Part shown: piece by piece, positions 55,356 through 64,000 of the stretch | Layout: the number at the start of each line of letters is the position of its first letter | Numbering within the stretch: position 1 is the stretch's first letter | DNA from: Septoria linicola | Lineage: Eukaryota; Ascomycota; Dothideomycetes; Mycosphaerellales; Mycosphaerellaceae | Direction: 5' to 3' | Length of the DNA stretch: 64,000 nucleotides | Assembly (NCBI GenBank): GCA_024114885.1 | Contig: CP099428.1 | Span: 434,001-498,000, forward strand | Notes under the pieces: generated by a model | What the model was told of the DNA's origin: nothing | Seen by the model: only the letters and a program-made list of their open reading frames with translations | Databases searched by the model: none | Program-made: the position numbers and the translations under genes

Positions 55356-55633
55356 TATTAAGAATGTATCCTAGATAGTTAGTCTAGATATAGACTTCTG
55401 AGCATAGTTCTAGATGCCTAAGGCATCCACCTGAGGCTTGGCAAGAGGTATATCTTGCTTCTCTCTCTTCTCTTCTTAGATAACTAACTCAATTAACTTT
55501 GTATTTGGTTCCTAGTATATTACTACTATACTATATATATAAGTTAGTTTAAGATTGATCCCCTATTCTTCTTTACTACGCTATACCCTCCTTAATATTA
55601 TATAGTATCTATAAACGCTCTCCACTTTTAATA
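55356..55633 (+). repeat. Copia copy 1, 3' LTR
   Basis: It has the same 278-bp length as the 5' LTR and differs by transitions. Its first two bases are TA instead of TG, a single G-to-A change. Confidence 0.92.
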
Positions 55634-55638
55634 AGAGC
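55634..55638. repeat. target-site duplication AGAGC, right copy
   Basis: It matches 49330-49334 and marks the right end of the insertion. The LINE ORF1 frame resumes at once. Confidence 0.85.
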
Positions 55639-57745
55639 TATAATATAATAGTAATCTAGAAGCTACCTAATAGGGATATTAAAGTTCTCTTATAGAGAGA
55701 GTAGAAGAAATATAGGCTAGAAGAAAATTAGGAATAGATTTAGGTAGCCTAGCTATAGGCCTAGATAGTTAGACACCTCTATAGAGTACTAGTCTATAGG
55801 ATTAGAGTAAACTAGGATATAGAGGATAGCTTATACCTTAGAACTTTTAAGAAGGAAAATATATACTAGATCCTATATATTAAGATTATCTAGGTAATAT
55901 AGATAAAGAGCTCTAAAGTAAGAGAGAACTAGAGACACTCTATAATAATCCTTAGATTCTAGAAGGAATAGATAGTAAGAGAAGTAGTTAAGATAGGCTT
56001 CTCTATAGAAGCTAACTTCTATAGTATAAAGGCCTACTACCTATAGTAGAGAGTAATCTAGTACCTTGAGTACTAGAAGTTTAAATATATTATAATATAC
56101 TATAGAGAGGACTAGGACAAGTATAGAGTATACTTAGGAGCCTATAAGATAATAGACTATAAATCCTATAATAAGAAGTATAGTAACTATAAAGGTAACT
56201 ACCTAGCTTAGTTAAGACTCTATAAGTATAAATAGGTAGCTCTAGTAAAGGTATAAGTCTTCTTAGACTTCTTTAGGAATAGACAAACCTAGGCTACTTT
56301 TATATAAGATAAGGAGAGCTTTACTATTATCTCTAATAAGAAGAGAAAATACTAAGCTATACCTACCTAGCTATAGAACGAAGAGAGAGCTTTACTAAAT
56401 AGCTAGGCTAGGATAAATAAGCCTCTAGAGAAGCTAAGTAGAAGTATCTCTACTATAATAGAAGAGAGAAAATAGGTAAATAAAATATCTATATACTTCT
56501 AAGTAAAGAGGATAGTAGGAACCTTAAAGGAAAATAAAGGATAGGACTAAATAGATATATAAGAAGATATATCTAATAAATAGATATAACCTCTAGATCT
56601 ACTAATATAATATTAACTATATACCTACTATATAGGCTCTTCTCTTATAGGATATAGACCTAAAAACTATATAAGTTATAGTAATCTAAAAGCTATAGAT
56701 TAACCTAGCTAATAGAAAGATAAAGATAAGAAAGGAGTACTACCTAGTCCTTTTAAAGATAGGATACTTAAGAGTAGTATATCTTATTTTAGATAAACTA
56801 GACTTCTCCTAATAGGACCTAGAGTATAGCTAGTTAGGAGATATAGTATCTATTACTATTAGGATATAGAGTAGATATATTACTATCTATAACTACTATA
56901 ACCTATTAGGCCTACTATTATATATATAACCTAGAGTACTCCTCTAGCTAGAGGTAGCTACCTAGAAGGATATAGAGACCTAGAGAGAGGCTATAGTTAT
57001 AGGAGACTTTAACCTTTACTACTCTTAATAGGAGAGAAACCTAGTAGTATTCTAATATATTATAGCTAACTATCTAATCTAAATAGCCTCCTAGGTAGAC
57101 CTCTAGCTACTCCTAGAACTAGATACTATTATCTAGGAGAGGTATAACTCTAGTTACTAGACTCTAGACCTTATATTAGCTAGCTAGTCTCTCTAATAGA
57201 GAGTATAAAGCTACTAGACCCTCCTAGAGAATATATTTAGCTCTAACTATATCTCTATCCTTATAGTTATTTAGATATAGTAGCTCTCTTAGAAAGAAAG
57301 AGGCCTAAGACTATAATAGGCTAAAGTAGACTAGAAAGTAGTAAAGGAGAAAGCTCTATAAGAGATAGAATATCTAGAACTACTTCTACTAGAAACTAAC
57401 TAGGATCTAGACTAGGTAGCTAAATCTCTCTAAGAGATACTCTAGAGAGTTATAAAGAAGATAGTCCTAAATACTAAGCTATCCTAATATATAAGAGTAG
57501 TATAGCTCTAGGAATATACTATAGCTATTAAGATAGTAAGAAAGGTAAGGAGAGATTAGAAAGTAACCTCTACTAAAGCTAGCTATAGGTACTACCTAGA
57601 TACCTACTATAGAAAGAATAAGATAGTTAGGAAGGCTATAAATATATTATAGAGATAGATAGTAATAGATAATAACTACTCTAATACTAACCTCCTAGGT
57701 AGGTATAAGAGTAGCTATTATATAATAAGACCTATTTAGAGAGTA
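55639..57745 (+). mobile_element. degraded LINE (Tad/I-like): ORF1 zinc knuckles and AP-endonuclease
   Basis: The reading continues LINE ORF1. Around 56085-56215 is a cluster of degraded Cys/His knuckles (the NCKGNH-type element is still recognisable as NYKGNYLA). From about 56.6 kb comes the second ORF with an AP-endonuclease, whose GDFNLHH motif survives as GDFNLYY at 57003-57023. The reverse transcriptase is missing; recognisable sequence stops near 57745, where CG-containing words reappear, so the element is truncated or cut by the Gypsy-associated sequence. Confidence 0.75.
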
Positions 57746-57869
57746 ATAGTCTTATAATACGTAGGTTAGATAGTAGTAACGAGCTTAAACTAGTAGTCCT
57801 AGGACTAAGAGCCTATACTAGAACTATAGGATATTAAATTAATTAAGTAGAGTAAATATTACTATCTTA

Positions 57870-58860
57870 GAAACTATTAAGGTATTAACGAGTAATACCT
57901 TAAGATCTTACTAAGTAGGTACTTAGCTCGATTAGGTTAGAGCTAAGCAGAGCGGTCTAGTTAGAAGTATAACGAAGAAGGGATTCTTAGGATTCTAATT
58001 AGTAAGATAGAATAGTAAGTTATATACGATAACTATCTAGGAGACTACTTATTATATCTATATATAAAGGAGATTCCTATATCTTTTAAGATTACTCTAT
58101 AGAGTCGTAATTAATAGTTACTCGTAGTAACTAATAGTTACCTTAGTATTACTAAGGAGTAATTAGATATATATATACTATAGCTATCTATTAGTGCCTA
58201 CTAGCTACTATGTTTTCCTAATTACTCTATTATAGGTAAGTAGCCTTCTTATAGACAAGGCTCGTTATCTAATAATCGTAGAGGTTCTAATAGCTACGCT
58301 ATTAAACTATAATACTATCTCCTTTCTAGCTTAGCTTCGTCCTAAAGCTCTAAGGTTATAAGGTTTAGGTTACTTATTTCTCGTAGTATAAAGATAGCTT
58401 CCTTTTCTTCGAAGAATTATCTTCGTTATACTAAATATATTAAGTAGGGTTAGAAGTACGTAAATCTCTCCTAGGAGTCTCTTAATTAGACTCGAGAGGA
58501 ATATTAAAAGAAGATAGAGTAGGATAAGGAAGAGCTTATATCTATCCTTTCCTAGTTAATATAGAATAAGAGAATCCTAAAGTAGGTAGAGAAGCGTATA
58601 AAGAAGAAGGCTCTCTATCTTTAGTCTAAGATAGAGGAGTCTAGAGAATTCGTAGAGGATAAGGATATTAATTATCCTATAGTAGGTGTTAGTACTACGT
58701 TATCTCCTATAGTCTAGTCCTTAATTAATTTTATTAATAATACGATAGATCCTACTAGCGTTATTCTTAGTAGAATACTTTTAGAAGCTATTAGTAATTC
58801 GTAAGGTTCCTTGTTAGTTCCTAGGTATTTTCTAAGTTATAGTATCTTTTCTATTTAACT
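57870..58860 (+). pseudogene. degraded ORF with Cys-cluster-like and coiled-coil parts, transposon-associated
   Basis: One plus-strand frame reads through about 330 codons broken only by TAG/TAA codons and never by TGA, as RIP would do to a real ORF. A short cluster at about 58415-58460 (YTKYIKQGQKY) looks like a Cys motif with Cys changed to Tyr. It is followed by a strongly charged helix (TREEYQKKIE ... DKEELISILS ... RIKKKALYL). I associate this pattern with repeated uncharacterised fungal proteins that lie near transposons, from memory. It overlaps the region where the Gypsy element on the other strand should have its 3' end. Confidence 0.5.
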
Positions 58861-60861
58861 AGGTATTTCTAACCTTTCTAGTCTAGGATCTTCTCGACTT
58901 CGAATTCGTTAGTTTCTTTAGGTTAGAAGTAAAATGTTTTTTAGTAAGATATTTTAAGGTCGGCTAGTTCTAATAACGAGATATAGAACACTAGGTAGAT
59001 CTTTACGTCCTTAGGTAATACGAGTTAGTAGTTAACTAGTCCTCTAATATCTTTAATTAGAAATAGTCCGACTTTAACTTAATCTAGTTTCCTAGTTTTT
59101 CTTCTTATCTTTAGGTTTTTTATAAGAAGATAGACCTTATCCCTTTTCTTTAGCTAAGGTACTATTTTCGATTTCTTGTTTTAGGATTTCGTTAGTAATT
59201 ACTAGAAATCCTAAATCTAATTTTCTAGCTCGTAGTAAAGTTTTTTATATCTTCTAAAAGTACTATTACGCGTTCTACCTAAGAGTAGTTACTCTATAGT
59301 CTAAACAAGTTAGGATTCTTTCTATAGTTCGCGAAGAACAGCGTAACTCTTATAGTCTCTAATATATAGTTATTAATAGTAATTTACGCTATAGGTAGTA
59401 GTAATACCTAATTATCCTACGTATAGTTAATATAGTACCTAAGATATTACTCTAGCGTCTAATTTACTCTCTCTATCTGCCTATTAGTCTATAGGTAATA
59501 TATAGTAGACAGCTTATACTTGATTCTAAGTATTCTAACTAAGGTCTTCTAGTAGTTTAATATAAAGAGCTTGTCTCTATCTATAATAAACACTTTTAGG
59601 AATCTATAGTATCGAATAAGTCGATCTATAATAAGGTATCTAAGTTACTCTATAGTATAGGTTTTACTATAAGGAATAAAGTATACGTATTTCGAGAGCC
59701 TATCGACTATAACTATAATTATATCGTAACTAGCTTATATTGCCTAATCCTTTAAGAGTAGGAGTTTTATAATAAAGTCTATCGTAACCTCGTCCTATAG
59801 TTATTATAGTAGAGTTCTAAACTATAAGTGTCTATATTTCGTATATCGTTCTACTTTGTTTCTTTAATATTACTCGTAGCGTTTAATATATTTAATAATA
59901 CGCTATCGTATTTATAGAAAACTAAAACTTCGTTAGACTAGTTCTATTATCTTAGTTACTCTAGAGTATCTATATATTAGATTATCGTAATTCTAGTAAA
60001 TATACTTATCTTCTTAGTCCTTAGGAACTTAGTATTTCCTCTATATAATTAGGAATTGTTTCTCTTTATTCTAAAGGATACGTACTATATAGTTAAATTC
60101 TATCGTATTCGCGCTAAGGCTTCTATCTTTATTTGCCTTAAGTACTCGTTATTATATAGGTTCCTTTCCTTCTATATAGTCGCTTTTTCGACTTAAGGCG
60201 TCTACTCTACTATTGTTCTTACCTAGAGTATAGTAGATTTCGAACTTATATTATCCTAGTAGCTCTAACTAGTAGGCCTATCTTTAGGTTAGTACTTTAG
60301 TCGTAGTAAAGTAGGTTAGATTCTTATAATTAGAAAGAATCGTAAGTCCTAGTACTCTTTCTACGTAGATCCTCTAGTATTATAAGGCTATAATAATTAT
60401 AAGTAGTTCCTTATCGTATATATTATAGTTTTATTCTATAGGAGTTATTTTCTATAAGTAATAAGCTACTAGGTACTATTTCCTATCGTACTCTTATATA
60501 TAGTACGCTTCTATAGCTATATCTAATACGTCTATCTCGATTCGCTCTAGCTTCTTAGAGTCGAAGAGTCGTAATACTAGTACTTTATAGTAAAGCTACT
60601 TTAGCTTCTTAAAGGCCTTTTAATAGTTTTAATAGTTTTCTTCTTATCGCTACTATATCTCCTTCTTTATAAGGTTAGATAGGTTAGTACTAATCTTAGA
60701 ATAGTCTTCGATAAACTTCCTATTATAGTTAGCGAGTCCTAGAAATACTTATACGTCTTTAACGTATTTAGGCTCTAGCTATATCTTAATTAATTCGATC
60801 TTTACTAGGTCGATCTTAATTCCTTCGAGGTTAATTATAAACCTAAGAAATTTGACTTCCT
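58850..60861 (-). mobile_element. Ty3/Gypsy chromovirus fragment, RIP-degraded, cut by Copia copy 2
   Basis: Read on the minus strand from 60861 down: end of reverse transcriptase (KFLRFIINLEGIKIDLVKIE, then FLGLANYNRKFIEDYSKI), RNase H (YDKELLIIIIAL, GKNNSRVDALSRK), integrase with its core residues still visible (TIDFIIKL, FIIDRD, DRQIERVN), and a chromodomain (NEFEVEKIL at 58887-58911, then YNLENT). This order, with a chromodomain at the integrase end, defines chromoviruses. It still contains CG dinucleotides, unlike the LINE and Copia sequences. The N-terminal half must lie beyond Copia copy 2, outside the window. Confidence 0.88.
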
Positions 60862-61139
60862 TGTTAAGAATACATCCTAGATAGTTAGTCTAGATATAGA
60901 CTTCTAAGCATAGTTCTAGATGCCTAAGGCATCTACCTAAGGCTTAGTAAGAGGTACATCTTGCTTCTCTCTCTTCTCTTCTTAGATAATAAACTCAATT
61001 AACTTTGTATTTAGTTCCTAGCATATTGCTACTACACTGTATGTATAAGTCAGTTCAAGATTAATCCCCTATTCTTCTTTACTACGCTATACCCTCCTTG
61101 ACATTATATAGCATCTATAAACGCCCTCTACTCTTAACA
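60862..61139 (+). repeat. Copia copy 2, 5' LTR
   Basis: 278 bp, TGTTAAGA ... TCTTAACA, with a perfect 8-bp terminal inverted repeat. It is the best-preserved LTR in the window. Confidence 0.93.
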
Positions 61140-61151
61140 GGTTATAAGCCC
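61140..61151 (+). promoter_or_regulatory. primer-binding site of Copia copy 2
   Basis: GGTTATAAGCCC follows the LTR without spacer. It differs at one position (A for G after TTAT) from the complement of the initiator tRNA-Met anticodon arm, as I remember that tRNA, and the difference is a RIP-type transition. Confidence 0.68.
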
Positions 61152-64000
61152 GGGTTTGTGCACTAAATAGGAGCAACCTATGTTAGTATAGGTTACTTGT
61201 ATCCCTTATAGTTTGTAGAAAACATTTAGGGCCTAGAAGTTTCCCTAACTACATTACTAACGAAGCTAGTTTGCACCTAGTAGTATACAAGTTAGTAAAG
61301 ATCTCTATAAGACAGTAGTATGTTTCTACTTTATTAATACCTACCTAGTTCTCTACTATTGCACCTAGTATTACTAGAGTTAGAAGAGGCTACTTGGCCT
61401 TCCTACTACCTAGTAACAGAAACTCTGCTAAGAGAGAAAGATCTGAGTCTTAGTAATTTCCTAAATACGAGGAATCCCTGTCCCTTAGAGCTAGTCTCCC
61501 TACTATAAGAAATTACCCTTCTCTAGAATCCTTAGCTAGTCTGAAGTATTCTACTAATTATTTATTCTATTTACCTATTTCTATAATAGACTAAGAGGAC
61601 AAGAAGAGCTAAAGGATTCCAATCCTAGACAGAACTAACTAGAAGAGATAGTTCAAGCTATAGATAGACAAGCTAGAAGGAAAGGACTAGTTCTAGGTAA
61701 TTAGCTAACTAATTGTTAGAGGGAACCTATGCATAGTTTAGTAGGACACTAGTCTTTAGATATATGTTACTTAGAATCAACACTTCTTAAAAGACAATAT
61801 AGTATGCAGGTTTAGTATTAGATACAGTATTAGTAAAGATAATAAGATAGAGCTAGAGACATAGTATGTTACTATACTAGTAGCTAAGATGTAGGTGATT
61901 CTCTAGAACAAGTATAATAGAGTCCTGAAGTCCTATACTATAGGTCTGATTAAGCAGTTTGTTATATTTAGGATGTTACCTAATAAGATAATCAGGGAAG
62001 TATAGAGACACCTTGGAGGCCTAGGTAAGAGGATTACTAAGATTAATCCTTAGGAAGCCTACTACTAGAGCTAAGAGAAAAGGCTGAAACATCTCCTATA
62101 GTCCTTACCTATATTATACTAAGCAGCTAAGGATGCTATTATAACCTAACTATCCTTAGATATAGATACTATTCTCCTTCTGCTTAAGTCCTAAGAGGTA
62201 AGAGATAATCTAGATAAGATAGATATAGGTCTAGCTGTATTCTATTCTAGGCAGCTCTACTAAGGAAAGTCCCTACTAATATACTAGCTCTATAAGAAAG
62301 GGAAGCACTAGTTGAAGGATTGTCCTAACCTCCCTACTACTAAGAAACTGTCCTAGTAGAGAAATAGTACTAAGAACTAGAAGGACCCTTAGGGATCATT
62401 CCTTAGAGAGAGGGTTAGAAGATCCCCTTTACTAAGGAATGCTAGACATATCAAGAAAGCTATCTATAAGTCATTATTATATAATAAGCTAAAGAAGGTT
62501 ATCTAGAAAATAGGCAAGTAGCTTCAAAGGATAGAAAAGTCTAGAAAGCTTCTAAAGAAAGGATTTTTAGCCTAGGAGTCTAGTTCTAGTTCTGATTCTA
62601 GAACTTACTCTAGTTCTAGAAGTAATAATAATTTCCTATTAGAAGATAATAACCAAGATGAGTTGGCCTATTCTACAATTGAGGCCAAAGATTAGTAAAG
62701 CTACTAAGAAAGAAAGTGTAGATCAAGGTAGGAGGAGAATACCTCTATGTAACCTACTCTGGACTAGTATAGATAAAGGGAATCTTAGGAGGAGAAGTTC
62801 TACTTGATAGGGTACTATTTGTTCCTAATCTTAGAGTAAATCTTGTATTATAGGATTAGTTTAGTAAGCAATTTAGAGTCTAGAAGCCTGATTTCACTCT
62901 TACCTCCCTAGATAGCTAAATAGTTGTAAAGACCAAGCTAGTTAGAGGTATTCTATTTATTAGTAAGATATTACCTCTCCTATAGGAAAAGTTATATTAC
63001 TTACTATATAATCCTATAGAGGTTAATAATGCCTATACTACCCTATTAGAGAAGGATCTAAAACAGTAGGAGCTATAGTATAGAAGATTTATATACTTTA
63101 GAAGAGGGTTACTCTTAAACCTTTATAAAGTTACTAACCTAAAGGAAAGAATTCTAATTCCTAACTAGGAAGAGTATAAGTATAGGATCTATATAATAGG
63201 CAAGATAAAGAAACACCTAGGCAAGTCTATTAAAAGAAGACCTAAAAGATTAGCCCTTGTATTAGTAGATATCTATAGACTATTACTATTATTAGTAAAA
63301 GGTTTTATATAGTAGCTTGAGATTATTAATAACTTCTTAAGAAAGAAATAGGCATTTCTACTCAAGGCTAGATCAGATGCACTAACTACTCTTTAGAACT
63401 AGAGGATTAAGGCAGAAAGGTAGTTAGTAGCACTCCTTAAGTCTATAAGGGCTAACAATACTAGAGAGATTACTACTTTGATCAAATAGTAGGAGAAGGA
63501 CTTTAGAATTACCCTTAAGCTAACTAAGGCCTATAATTCACTCTAGAATAGAGTAGTTAAGAGGTCTATCCAAACATTAGAGGCCTCTATTAGAGCAATA
63601 CTTGAAGAAAGTAAGATACCTATTAAGTTTTAGCTAGAAGCCTTTGAAGTATAGGTGTATATAAGGAACAAGCTTCTAAATAGACCTAATATTAAGGGAT
63701 TCAAGCTCTTACCTAATGAAGCTTTTGATAGGATTAAACTAATAGTCTCCTACCTTAAGGTATAGGGATATAGAGCTGTAGTATATATAGATATAAGAGT
63801 ATAGCCTTAGTAGGCAAGGAGTAATAAACTAATAAATAGAGGAAAGGATACTATGTTTATTAGATACTATAACAATATAGCAAAGGTATAGAAGTTCTAG
63901 GAGCTAGACATGAAGGCTATTAAGTAGTATACTAATACAATCTTCTTTAAAGATAAGCTAGGTAGAGAATTGGACTTAAATATTAAGATTAAGAATCTTC

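Larger units (their letters stand above)
49335..55633 (+). mobile_element. full-length Copia (Ty1/copia, Pseudoviridae-type) retrotransposon, copy 1, RIP-degraded
   Basis: This 6,299-bp element has 278-bp LTRs and a 5-bp target duplication. In plus-strand order it holds gag with a CCHC-type knuckle (about 50750-50800), a 76-bp intron-like segment at the gag-protease junction, protease, integrase (about 51.7-52.6 kb), reverse transcriptase (about 53.2-54.0 kb, where the catalytic YVDD box now reads YVNN) and RNase H (about 54.2-54.7 kb). Gene order integrase before reverse transcriptase defines Copia. Dozens of stops, mostly TAG or TAA, make it non-coding. It sits inside LINE ORF1. Confidence 0.93.
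47575..64000. mobile_element. RIP-degraded, AT-rich nested transposon island
   Basis: From about 47.58 kb base composition changes abruptly. The sequence becomes dominated by TA-rich words, and translated frames are broken almost only by TAG and TAA, as expected when CAG, CAA and TGG codons are changed by C-to-T or G-to-A. Differences between the two Copia copies are nearly all transitions. This is the footprint of repeat-induced point mutation. The island contains a LINE, two Copia elements, a Gypsy element and LTR fragments, listed separately. About 47575-48106 is AT-rich with no recognisable element. Confidence 0.9.
60862..64000 (+). mobile_element. Copia retrotransposon, copy 2 (incomplete at window end)
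   Basis: This is the same element as copy 1, with a complete 5' LTR, primer-binding site, gag, protease remainder and most of the integrase before the window ends at a point equal to about 52.55 kb of copy 1. Differences are almost only transitions. It is generally a little less mutated (for example the His of the CCHC knuckle, changed to Tyr in copy 1, is kept near 62310) and lacks the 76-bp intron-like segment. It sits inside the Gypsy reverse transcriptase. The preceding five bases, TTCCT, should reappear after its 3' LTR. Confidence 0.92.

Noticed and set aside
47462..64000. CRISPR array or tandem satellite in the AT-rich part
   Set aside because: Repeats are dispersed LTRs and coding remnants, not regular spacer arrays, and the organism is a eukaryote.

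Overview
The window is nuclear DNA of a filamentous ascomycete. Protein genes carry short GT-AG introns of about 47-75 bp with CTAAC/CTGAC-like branch points. Recognisable products are fungal: NADP glutamate dehydrogenase, mitochondrial malonyl-CoA:ACP transacylase, Nop15, Nup133, a nirA-like Zn2Cys6 regulator and an MHYT-domain membrane protein. A transposon island in which almost every change is C to T or G to A points to repeat-induced point mutation (RIP). A Dothideomycete (Mycosphaerellales/Capnodiales type) is my inference; nothing here names a species.

From 1 to about 47.5 kb is a euchromatic gene region with genes on both strands. In order: a small secreted or anchored protein (626-1346 +), NADP-GDH (1670-3223 -), mitochondrial malonyl transferase (4337-5630 -) divergent from an LRR protein (6217-7728 +), an Asn-rich secreted protein (8098-8619 -), an SMN-like protein (9787-10370 -) divergent from Nop15 (10578-11816 +), a tiny Cys-rich secreted protein (11922-12226 -), a large uncharacterised membrane protein (13327-15588 -), a histidine-acid-phosphatase gene with an in-frame stop (16340-17902 +), Nup133 (18195-22424 +) and glutathione reductase (23282-24679 -). 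Then come a Zn2Cys6 regulator (26235-28669 -), a frameshifted alpha/beta hydrolase (30951-32148 -), a secreted Sde182/DUF1593 protein (33528-35126 -), several small uncertain genes and one relic (35.8-38.0 kb), an F-box-like protein (38152-38958 -), an ACOT9-type acyl-CoA thioesterase (39270-40938 -), an uncharacterised two-exon gene (41143-42835 +) and the MHYT protein (44879-47461 +).

At about 47.58 kb composition drops abruptly to AT-rich sequence that runs to the end of the window. It is a nested, RIP-degraded transposon cluster. A LINE (ORF1 zinc knuckles, then AP-endonuclease) is split by a full-length Copia element (49335-55633, 278-bp LTRs, target duplication AGAGC). A Ty3/Gypsy chromovirus on the minus strand (RNase H, integrase, chromodomain) is split by a second Copia copy (60862 to beyond the window). 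Two Copia LTR fragments form a palindrome at 48.1-48.6 kb.

The most notable observation is a 76-bp GT...CTAAC...TTTAG segment at the gag-protease junction of the first Copia copy that is precisely missing from the second. It looks like a gag-terminating intron whose spliced RNA was reverse-transcribed. The Copia primer-binding site also matches the anticodon arm of initiator tRNA-Met, implying half-tRNA priming. Other points of interest are the spliced SMN homologue, a glutathione reductase with a mitochondrial-like leader but no AUG, a 23-nt microexon, and three genes broken by single lesions.
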